Source: Notospermus geniculatus
Lineage: Eukaryota; Nemertea; Pilidiophora; Heteronemertea; Lineidae
Direction: 5' to 3'
Assembly (NCBI GenBank): GCA_002633025.1
Contig: NMRB01000092.1
Coordinates: 537,427 to 601,426 of the forward strand
Length of the DNA: 64,000 nucleotides
In this document: positions 55,101-63,012 of the stretch, piece by piece
Position numbering within the stretch: position 1 is the first letter of the stretch
How the letters are laid out: each line of letters starts with the position of its first letter
The notes under the pieces: generated by a model
Told to the model about the DNA's origin: nothing
Database searches by the model: none
Seen by the model: only the letters and a program-made list of their open reading frames with translations
Program-made: the position numbers and the translations under genes

Positions 55101-57624
55101 CAAACTCAGGGCCTCCAAAGAATCCACCAACAATCACAGGTTTCAACAACCCCATCGTCGGCACCAACCACACTTTGACTTGTAACGCTTGGCAGCCATT
55201 CGCACGGCCGATGATTTATACTTGGTATAAAGACGGACTAAGGATATCATCAGGGAATGCATCAACTTGGTCCCTGAAGCCGGTTCTCAGAGATGCAGCA
55301 GGAAAATACAGATGTGAAGTTGTTGACACGATAAAGAAAGTGAAGGTTCAGGCGGAAGGGACACTTACAGTCTACTGTAAGTTTCGTTTTTCACGATGTA
55401 TGTGCTGTTCGTGCACCGGACACGCAACTCTCTGATGGCAGTGACCACAGGCTGCTACCGAACTGAAATGTTTTCGACAGGCGTTTTAGACAGAAACATA
55501 TTTAGAACGGAGAAAGTTGAGCTTCCAAACCAGAAAAAATATTTGGCAGTTAGTTAGATTATACATGTACGTTTTTTTTCACGCAGGGATTTTGGTGATT
55601 TTTCGAGATCTGAATTAAACGTTTGCAATTATCTTTCCTTATATTTCATTATCTTTCAGACTCAGCTATTTGGAACCCTTGGGTTGAAAAGGATGCATTT
55701 AAGCGTATTCACATCGGCCGGAGTATCAGCCTCACTCTGGACATTTTAGTCCATCCGCCTCCAACATCAATCGACTGGTACTTCGATGGGAACCTGACCT
55801 CACCACTGAACGCTGCAACCATAAAACAAAGTGAGACTACATGGATTATGACAATAACGTCTGTGACGATGGACAACTATGGGAACTACACAGCTAAAGT
55901 GACAAATCAAGCTGGAAGCAGCTTATTCCATTACGAGATGCCTTGTAAGTAATAGGAAAAGGACATAATGGGCCGTATTCTAGAAGCTTCCTTAAGTGTA
56001 AGGTTGACCTTTAGCTATTGTTTGCAGGGTAGAATACAAAAGATTAAGGTCGACCTTACACTTGAGGAAGCTTCTAGAATACGGCCCTACGGGTCGTATT
56101 TTAGAACGTTCCTTAACGTTAAGGTAGACCTTAAGTCTATTGTAAAACCATCGAGAACAATAGATTTAAGGCGGACCTTAATGTTAACGAACGTTCTAAA
56201 ATACGGCCCAATAACTTTAATTTTCTTTTCTAGAGTTTCAGATTGTTAAGTTCCACTTGAAAAAGACCCCGGTTGGGGTCGAAAATTCGTGAATTCTGGA
56301 GATTGACTTCTTGTTTATTATCATTTTGTGTGTCAATTTTGTGCTTTTTGTACCTTGGACCTTCAATAACTTTACCATTGAAAATCGGTTCACGTAACTG
56401 AATTGCATTTAGACGTGTATATCGAATGTAAATACTTTCAGAAAAAATAGAAAACTAATGAGTGTAAAAGTGTCAATAATTTTCTTTCTTAGTACCCCCT
56501 GACATGCCGACCGATTTGAAAGTCCTGGCAAAGGGCAAAACAACTCTTGTCGTTTGGTTCACCGCGGGTTTTGACGGAGGTGCACCGCAGACTTTCACCA
56601 TAGAATACAAAGCGGAGAGTGTATCCACAACGATATTGTTCACAGGAATCAAGGAGGACGGGAAGGCAAAGACAATAACCGTCAACATCACTGGTTTGTT
56701 TAAGGATTTCATTTACTACATCAGGGTCAAGGCCGTTAACTGCATTGGTTCAAGTAGTTACACTAAAGCTATCAAGATAAAGACTGGTACCACGGCCCCT
56801 TTGACGACCACGGCCCCTTTGACGAATGAGACAGGTCAGTACCTCATGTGAATAATGGTGTTGTGTGAGGTCGACATCCCTCATCCCCATGCAATTGAAT
56901 TTCAACTGGAGAAAAAATAATGCCATCCCATACTCATTAATAACAACACCGCCCTGACTTACACCGCCCTGACTTACATGTATGACATCCGCATATATAA
57001 CCGATGACGTAAACTTGGCCTGATATATCTTTGTCTCTTGGTCATTTATACTTTCAGACGACCCCAGCATGCCGGTTTGGCAGATTGTCGTCATCGTCGC
57101 GGCAGTTGTTGATGTCATCGTCGCGATAACAATTCTGTTGATTTATGTAATTAGGAAACATAATACAGGCGATCGTGGCGGTGCTGGCAAGGAGGTGAGC
57201 TACAGCTTTTTCCTTTTTATATTGTAATGCGGCTCAATGTTTTCGACTTTCCTCCAGCTGATTGCTCCGTCTCGCTAACCACTAAACCACGCCGCTCCGG
57301 TACCCTACCTCATGACTCTATTAAGATCCTCGCGAAGAATGAATTGTAATTTATGCTGATGGACTGGTCATATGAAATCAGTGCTCCGCCCTTACCTCGC
57401 TCTCGCTACTACACGAATAGTGTCTTGTATTCGATTTTGAATTTTAATAACTGTATGATCTAAGACAATCGAAGCTTCTATTCCAGACGAACTATACAAT
57501 GCCGGGGCCTAGACCTGCTACTATCGAAAGTGCCTATGATGAATTAGTATTGGAGAGACGAGTGGACACCGCGGCCAAACACACCAGTAACGAGGATTTC
57601 GCCGAGTATGAGCAAATTATATGA
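52093..57624 (+). CDS. Ig/FN3 transmembrane receptor A (whole gene, 8 exons)
   Basis: The coding exons are 52093-52159, 52926-53165, 54126-54482, 55110-55376, 55660-55944, 56493-56834, 57058-57194 and 57487-57624. They total 1833 nt for a 610-residue protein. The first six junctions are phase 1, the usual symmetry of Ig/FN3 domain exons; the last is phase 0. The domains are a signal peptide, Ig1 (Cys..Trp..Cys), Ig2, Ig3, an Ig-like domain lacking the Cys pair, FN3, a Thr/Pro linker, a transmembrane helix at about 527-551 with Asp538 inside it, and a tail of about 59 residues. The tail has SAYDELV (Tyr582, ITIM-like S-x-Y-x-x-L) and EYEQII (Tyr606). It is likely a cell-surface adhesion or immune-type receptor; no orthologue is recognised. 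Confidence 0.87.
52511..52763. repeat. Inverted-repeat MITE in receptor A intron 1
   Basis: The ends tagactggtcccctgtcgta and tacgacaggggaccagtcta pair perfectly. Size 253 bp. Confidence 0.75.
52926..53165 (+). CDS. Ig receptor A exon 2: Ig domain 1
   Basis: The acceptor is tttctccag|TG and the donor is GTGTACT|gtaagt, phase 1/1. It encodes FTLTGFPHAVKGATHILTCR, YEWTTPDG and HDGLWKCEATV: Cys, Trp and Cys at Ig spacing. The paralogous exon is 59513-59752, the same 240 nt. Confidence 0.9.
53305..53442. repeat. Palindromic MITE in receptor A intron 2
   Basis: agaaaatggcgcccgccat and ggacagaccgaaatgtcacc pair with ggtgacatttcggtctgtcc and gggtgccattttct. Confidence 0.7.
54126..54482 (+). CDS. 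Ig receptor A exon 3: Ig domain 2
   Basis: The acceptor is tgttttag|GT and the donor is AGCAA|gtaagt, phase 1/1. It encodes SPSIDDQLELFCQLTNPKGG, LLQWNQRLF and STAGYWRCIDFG. Extra Cys residues (CNIK, DCQV, DCFS) are present and mostly shared with receptor B. Confidence 0.9.
55110..55376 (+). CDS. Ig receptor A exon 4: Ig domain 3
   Basis: The acceptor is caaactcag|GG and the donor is TCTACT|gtaagt. It encodes PPKNPPTITGF, NHTLTCNAWQPFARPMIYTW, YKDGLRISSGNASTWSLKPV and DAAGKYRCEVVD. It is about 80% identical to receptor B exon 4 by eye, the best conserved exon of the pair. Confidence 0.92.
55660..55944 (+). CDS. Ig receptor A exon 5: Ig-like domain lacking Cys pair
   Basis: The acceptor is ttatctttcag|AC and the donor is TGCCTT|gtaagt. 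It encodes WNPWVEKDAFKRIHIGRSIS, SIDWYFDGNLTSPL and DNYGNYTAKVTNQAG. The B-strand Cys is Leu and the F-strand Cys is Ala, so no intradomain disulphide is possible. The DxGxYT and W core are kept. Confidence 0.88.
55970..56209. repeat. Two adjacent palindromic MITEs in receptor A intron 5
   Basis: Unit 1 (55970-56087): gggccgtattctagaagctt with near-perfect complement. Unit 2 (56091-56209): gggtcgtattttagaacgtt with complement. Both share the GGGCCGTATT terminal motif of the 3417, 13421 and 30041 elements. Confidence 0.8.
56493..56834 (+). CDS. Ig receptor A exon 6: fibronectin type III domain
   Basis: The acceptor is tttcttag|TA and the donor is GAGACAG|gtcagt. It encodes PPDMPTDLKVLAKGKTTLVV, WFTAGFDGGAPQTFTIEYK and YYIRVKAVNCIGSSSYTKAI, the FN3 pattern (W, then Y-x-V-A-N-x-G-S). 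A Thr/Pro linker (TTAPLTTTAPLT) follows. Confidence 0.9.
57058..57194 (+). CDS. Ig receptor A exon 7: transmembrane helix
   Basis: The acceptor is actttcag|AC and the donor is AAGGAG|gtgagc (phase 0). It encodes DDPSMPVWQIVVIVAAVVDV, then IVAITILLIYVIRKHN. One Asp sits in the middle of the hydrophobic run. The basic RKHN marks the cytoplasmic side. Confidence 0.88.
57250..57305 (-). repeat. tRNA-like fragment (A box) in receptor A intron 7
   Basis: On the minus strand ggcgtggtttagtggttagc is a good tRNA A-box region, but no B box follows. It is likely a SINE remnant. Confidence 0.35.
57487..57624 (+). CDS. Ig receptor A exon 8: cytoplasmic tail
   Basis: The acceptor is ctattccag|ACG; the frame runs to TGA at 57622-57624. 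It encodes TNYTMPGPRPATIESAYDEL and, 20 residues on, DFAEYEQII at the C-terminus. SAYDEL fits the ITIM pattern and EYEQI is a YxxI motif. Spacing of the two tyrosines (24) is too long for a classical ITAM. A polyadenylation-like AATAAA lies at 58082. Confidence 0.82.
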   Translation, partial: TNYTMPGPRPATIESAYDELVLERRVDTAAKHTSNEDFAEYEQII

Positions 57625-58004
57625 GCCGAATCCTCTGCATAGAACTGAGACGATATCCTACGAAAACCAACCAGACGCAGGAGATACCGGAATGACGAGT
57701 TTACAATGTACGAGAATTTGCCGTCTGTGAAACCCAACTGACAAAATTTCGGAAATGACGGCAATGTCAAAAATTCGGTGGACGGTACAGACATTTTATA
57801 AGAAGAAAGCGGCAAAACTGGTACATGTAGAATGGTGAACCTATTTTATCATATAAGAGGGTTGTCAGGTGACGGCTACCGCAGCCCAGATCCGTAGCAT
57901 TCTGGACAGCTATCAATATCGTGTGTATAATAATAATATACGTACATGTAATGTACTGTTAGTAATATACCAGTACCTGCTTCGCAGTGAAGTCGGGCAA
58001 TTCA

Positions 58005-58765
58005 TTTTTTCTTCCACTATTTGTCTCCAGATTCTATTCCTCTGAATGGGACTTATTATTTCGTGAGCTTGATCTTGGGACAATAAAGGGAAAGGTCGAA
58101 ATGAGACTTGGACTGTTGACTGGAGTTTCGACTGAAACTTTCGGATAAATTCTTCATAATTACGATATGGAAGCTCCGATTGAAAATTTGAAAATTTCTT
58201 CGTGTAAAATGACGTTGATATCAGTTTTAAAAAATATGCGATTGAAAGTCACGCTTTTTAATCGAAATTTTAAACTTTTGTCAAAAATGCAAGTTCATGA
58301 TATTTTTGGTCTCAAAACGTTACTTGAGGCTCTACTGAAGATTTTGGGAAATATCTAAGTTTATTAGCTGTGCATTTACTTATAAGGGTGTACATGTATA
58401 CAGTACATTACAAAAGTCATGTAAAAGACGTTTCCCAGCTGAAGATTTGTAATCATAAACTGATGCATAGAAGCTCAATTTCCTACTCATGATTTTCTTA
58501 AAAGCTTTTTGCCCTGTTTCATTCGTTTGTTGCATTGCGATGGAATAATAGCATTGTTTATCCTAATAAATTCGTCACGTTTTCTGCCTAATCAGGTTGA
58601 GAAATCGTGTGAGAAAGTAAAACTATTTGAGGACTAGACTTGCGAATACCGCTGTACGTATACGCTGAAAGGACTTACCGAGCTGATATTTTACGAATTC
58701 CACAAAAATGGTATGTGAACTGAAAATAAACCAGTGTATATAAGGACAAACTCGTGTTGTAGCTG
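58005..58765 (+). promoter_or_regulatory. Ig receptor B upstream region with TATA box
   Basis: This is the duplicate of 50205-50920. TATATAA at 58737-58743 and the following ggacaaactcgtgttgtagc are identical to receptor A. The region between TATA and the ATG at 59040 lacks the 0.9-kb transposon present in A. Confidence 0.6.
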
Positions 58766-59039
58766 GTATTATTTTTATTACCTTTGGGTAAGGATTGCCT
58801 GCAATCAATCAAATGCCTCTTAGCCGAGAACAACGATGCAAGCTGTCTTTTCAGCAACTCTGTGGAGACCGAAGAGGTAGTAGATCAGGGGTACACATCA
58901 ATAGGTCCCTCATGCTTCAGCTGCGAGAGTACAGTTCGCTATAGAAATGTTGTTTTCAAACCTTCTGGAAATGACTGGAAAGTGGTGTCAGTGATCCAAT
59001 AAAATTCCTGGCAGAAAACGCAACATGGTTTTTCAGGTT

Positions 59040-59112
59040 ATGACTCTTCTTGTCCGTTTATGTTCAGTCATCGTCATCTTTGGGACGTGGTCATATACTA
59101 GTATCTCAGAGG
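59040..59112 (+). CDS. Ig receptor B exon 1: signal peptide
   Basis: MTLLVRLCSVIVIFGTWSYT then SISEG. The donor is CAGAGG|gtaagt, phase 1. Two codons longer than exon 1 of receptor A. Confidence 0.85.
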
Positions 59113-61435
59113 GTAAGTACCCCAAAAGGGACTTCTAAATTTTGTTTATTCTTATTCAAGAATTGTTTTGGTGACTAAGTGCATGGTGAAAACCCATGAA
59201 ATCACGTAAAGATGAATACCTTGAACATTAAATGAGTCAAAATGGTCTTGCTAGAAATGGTCTGAGTTATTCCCAAGAACCAACCTGAGCGGAGGATGCT
59301 CACATCGATTTCATAGGCAGAGAAGTTGTGTACAAAAAGGCTTTAAGGCCAATGCACCATCAGTGGTAATCACCATTATGCTTATCTGTCGTCAGGGAGC
59401 AGTCGATATCAGCCTTTTTAGGTTGCAGAAGGTGTCCCTGGTCGAGCATGATGATGACAGTGGAACTCAATGACATCATCACAACATCTATCTCCCTGTT
59501 TTTTTTCTCCAGTGACAGGCCAGTTTACCCTGACGGGTTTCCCTCATGCTGCGAAAGGAACCAATCATAAACTGACGTGTAAATATCCAGGAGGTACTGC
59601 CTATCAATGGACAACTCCTCGGGGCGGTCGTTCTATGAATGAGTCCGAGGTTACCTTTACAGTCGACGGTGAAAGGCACGATGGTTTATGGAAATGTGAA
59701 GCAACTGTTGGTTTGGACCAAAAAAATATTTCAGAGAATCTCTTTGTGTACTGTGAGTGTCAGAGTTATTGGGAAGAAGTATGGTCTAGGGAGGTTCAGA
59801 TAACGTTCCGAGTCTCGACTCCGACTCCAGAGGATTCCTTTTTTGGGGAACTACGTCATCAAATAAAACGGGGTTTTCCAAAGCAATGGTGTTTATTCAT
59901 TCAGGAGAACGAATAGAACCCGTCTTAGGTGGTAAATTTATCTCCGACTTGAAAAATCCGAATTTTAGCACCTCGGAGTCGGAGCGGGAGTGGGAGTCGG
60001 ACCAGATCTTGTTATTAATAGTGAGGTTCAGATCTGGTCCGACTCCGACTCCCGCTCCGACTCCGAGTTACTAAAATTCGGGTTTTTCAAGTCAGATATA
60101 AGTTGACCACCCAGATGGGTTCTATTCGTTCTAGTGAATGAGAAAACACCATTGCTTTGGAAAACCCCGTTGTATTTGATGACGTAGTTCCCAAAAAAGG
60201 AGTCCTCTGGAGTCGGAGTCGAGACTCGGAACGTTATCTGAACCTCCCTAATAACACACTTGTACTGCTGTGCTACTTTTACAACGACGATGATGAATCA
60301 GATGATGATAACGATGATGACGCCGATGATCATGATATAGATAGTACAGAATCGCCAAAAAATTAATCAACAGTGAGCATTATTCTATTTTAGGCCCAGG
60401 CCAATACGTGACCACCGTCTCCGACACTAACCCTTCGATTGGAGACAAACTTCAACTATCCTGTGAATTGAAAAATTCACAGACGAATCTGATAGAGTGG
60501 AACCATCGTCTGATAGGCTCAAGTTCCTTCGGTAACAAAATACTAACGAATGGGGAAAGAGCATGCCACGCCTTCGTGGGAAAAGACAACTCAAGTTTGG
60601 CAGAGGGAAGAGCATGTAATGTGTCAGGAAGTATTGTCATTGATAAAGTAAAGGACTCGAATGCCGGGTACTGGAAATGTAAAGGGTTCAAAGACAGTGG
60701 TTGCTTCAGTAAAGCTGTGAGGATAAACATAGCAAGTAAGGTTCATTCTGTGGTTCGAACCATGGGTAACATGCAATGAGGCCAAAAGGTCGAATAATGA
60801 ACCGTATACAAATTTGTTGCATGTACATGTAGGCATAATATATTCAGTACTTCTCGAGCCACCGCTGGTGTTGTCGTTGAATTAGCACTTGTGATCGCAT
60901 CGTTTGAGAAGTATCAATAAACTGTGATCTGAGCAAATTTGAATATTTGAATAGATTAAATGAAATTCAAAATTACCCCGTTTTTCAAAGGCATCCCAGG
61001 TGACAAAACTCAGAAATATGATTTTTAAGCTTACATGCCAATATTTAGCAAATTATTACTTTGACATATAGAAGAATAGTTTTTTTACTCTAGGTTTCAA
61101 CTTCAAAAATACTTTGAAAAAACACGCTCCAATTTTGCATAACATTTTATTCTGTAATCCAGAGCCTCCAAGGGACCCACCATCCCTCACAGGATTCATC
61201 GACCCCATTCTTGTCGGCAGCAACCACAGCTTAGCTTGCGAGGCCTGGCAGCCATTCGCTCGGCCAATGACGTATACTTGGTATAAAGACGGACTAAAGA
61301 TATCATCAGGGAATGCATCAACTTGGTCCCTGAAGCCGGTTGTCAGGGATGCAGCAGGAAAATACAGATGTGAAGTTGTTGACACGATAAAGAATGTGAA
61401 GGTTCAGGCGGAAGATACTCTAAAAGTCGTCTACA
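59040..61435 (+). CDS. Ig receptor B, 5' four exons (3' part missing in window)
   Basis: The exons are 59040-59112, 59513-59752, 60394-60735 and 61163-61435, all phase 1, paralogous in order to exons 1-4 of receptor A: signal peptide and three Ig domains. No equivalents of exons 5-8 (Cys-less Ig, FN3, membrane helix, tail) occur before 64000, where BEL/Pao sequence lies instead. Either the gene resumes beyond the window, is a truncated secreted form, or is a pseudogene. The open exons have no stops or frameshifts. Confidence 0.82.
59513..59752 (+). CDS. Ig receptor B exon 2: Ig domain 1
   Basis: The acceptor is tttctccag|TG and the donor is GTGTACT|gtgagt. It encodes FTLTGFPHAAKGTNHKLTCK, YQWTTPRGG and HDGLWKCEATV. 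Same length as in A; differences cluster between the two Cys. Confidence 0.9.
59787..60250. repeat. Long foldback in receptor B intron 2 (about 225-bp arms)
   Basis: The left arm from 59787 (tagggaggttcagataacgt) is inverted up to 60250 with few differences. Near the centre the arms carry repeated gactcc/ggagtc units around a loop of about 20 bp (gttattaatagtg). It begins about 30 bp after the exon 2 donor. Receptor A has no such element in its intron 2. Confidence 0.88.
60394..60735 (+). CDS. Ig receptor B exon 3: Ig domain 2
   Basis: The acceptor is attttag|GC and the donor is AGCAA|gtaagg. It encodes NPSIGDKLQLSCELKNSQTN, LIEWNHRLI and SNAGYWKCKGF, with the same extra Cys pattern as receptor A in part (ACHAF, ACNVS, GCFS). 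Confidence 0.9.
61163..61435 (+). CDS. Ig receptor B exon 4: Ig domain 3
   Basis: The acceptor is gtaatccag|AG and the donor is GTCTACA|gtaagt. It encodes PPRDPPSLTGF, NHSLACEAWQPFARPMTYTW, KISSGNASTWSLKPV and DAAGKYRCEVVD. Downstream the next paralogous exon is absent. Confidence 0.9.
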
Positions 61436-61504
61436 GTAAGTTTCGTTCTCTGCAACATGCAACAAGTTTCGTCTTGTAAGCCCACAACAGGGCATAGTCC
61501 ACAT

Positions 61505-61644
61505 CAGGGCCGACCGCACAGAAAGTCCGATAGTGTTTTTGGTCCTATCGAGGGTTAATGAATGGGAAAATGCGTTGTAACTGCCGATAGGCGCCCGAGA
61601 TAGGCGCCGGTGGCACTATCGGACTTTCTGTGCGGTTGGCCCTG
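61505..61644. repeat. Palindromic MITE after receptor B exon 4
   Basis: cagggccgaccgcacagaaa and gtccgatagtg pair with cactatcggac and tttctgtgcggttggccctg. It lies about 70 bp after the exon 4 donor. Confidence 0.75.
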
Positions 61645-61668
61645 TTTTCTTAGCTACTACGTTTTATT

Positions 61669-61755
61669 GTTCACGAAGTGACGTTATTTTCGTGCCACAT
61701 CATTTCTTGTCACACGGGTTATTCACTTAATATAGCACCAATTGGCACGAAATTA
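61669..61755 (+). repeat. Second copy of the 92-bp repeat
   Basis: Identical to 48997-49088. It ends exactly where the BEL/Pao integrase fragment begins. Confidence 0.8.
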
Positions 61756-62301
61756 TTCTAAACCAGCATGGATCACCCGTTTGTGTGACAGTTCAACGAT
61801 CAACTGGGAGAGATAACTCTCCTTCGGCAAGAGTATCTGATGTTGCGAATCATAAGGCAGCTTTGCGTTCTCCAGCCTACCACCAACTCTAAGTATACCA
61901 GCGACCAAAATGGGTGTCAATGGAGACAACGAACTAGTTTTGGGTACGCTCTTGCCAGAAAGCAAACAATCAATCTCCTTTGCATAATATTTTGACTGTT
62001 CAGCTTTAACCCAATACACAAGTGCCTCATCAAGTTCTTCAACAGAGAGGTGAGATGTACGTCTAGCATGAACAGGAGAACGCATGTTGTGAACGAAACG
62101 CAAACACCACGCAGTCACACGCTGTAGACGTACCAAACTTGAAAATTCAGCAGGATTCAAAATGTCTGCAACTGAATCGTCCACAGCGGATGCCGCAACC
62201 ACGCGCCTCAATTCACAACCCACGCCATCCAAATCCTGACAGACTGGTGGTTGCTCTGGCCATTCAGAATGATCCAACCATAAAAAGTCTGGGCCATTCA
62301 A
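61753..62301 (-). pseudogene. BEL/Pao pol fragment: RNase H-integrase linker and zinc finger start
   Basis: The frame reads NGPDFLWLDHSEWPEQPPVC, then FSSLVRLQRVTAWCLRFVHN, LSVEELDEALVYWVKAEQSK, SSLSPLTPILVAGILRVGGR and SQLIVELSHKRVIHAGLE. It ends in the first His pair of the integrase H2C2 finger. Both the upstream RT and downstream integrase core are absent. It differs from the 35-44 kb element, so it is another BEL/Pao family. Confidence 0.88.
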
Positions 62302-62339
62302 CCAACGATGCTCCGGGTGTCACTGCCGTGAAGTGGTTT

Positions 62340-63012
62340 TTTGTTTGAATTTCCCGCGTGTATTAACTTGGTGGTCGTTCGAAAAGTTCTTGGGAATTTC
62401 TCTTCGAGTTGTTTAGATTGTAGAGGGCGCTCGGCCCTTTTNCTTGGGAATTTCTCTTCAAGTTGTTTAGATTGTAGAGGGCGCTCGGCCCTTTTTGCCG
62501 CCATGTGCTTATTTCTAAGATGTCCACTCGCATTCCTGCGCCCCGCAGAGGGCGTAATTTCGTTGTTTTTGTATGTACAGTGTGGACGGGAACAGAGGTT
62601 AGTAAGATGAATATGTATAGAACATGAATATGCGCACTTTGATGCCACTGGTTCAGTAGTTCATGACCTTAGGGCAGTTTAATTGACATGGTTTCCATGA
62701 ATGTCCCAGACGTGGTTCGGTACAGAAAGTATAGATGGCGCCACCTGCCGGTGAGATGAATCTAGGATTCTGTGGTGCCAAGAAATGTACCTTAGCTGTG
62801 TTGCATATTGATGCTGGTGTATTTATAGGCCTAGTTATCAGTGTGTTTTGGACACCCTGTTCCTCTTCTTGCTGTTACTTATGGTGTTGACCGTGTTGTA
62901 TCTTTCAGTTTTTACGACAAGTGTCGAATAAAAGTGATGAAGACAACTGATGAACTCGCCTGGGTTCCTTCTGTCGACTTAGAGCAGGCACAGTAAAAAC
63001 TCTCCCGACGAA
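62340..63012 (+). other. Putative LTR/leader of the downstream BEL/Pao element, with an ambiguous base
   Basis: This non-coding stretch precedes the Gag start. A 53-bp unit (cttgggaatttctcttcnag ... ggccctttt) occurs twice, at 62389-62441 and 62443-62495, separated by N at 62442. LTR borders cannot be set because the 3' copy is outside the window. Confidence 0.45.

Noticed and set aside
57487-57624. Classical ITAM in receptor A tail
   Set aside because: The two YxxL/I motifs are 24 residues apart (Tyr to Tyr), much more than the usual ITAM spacing.
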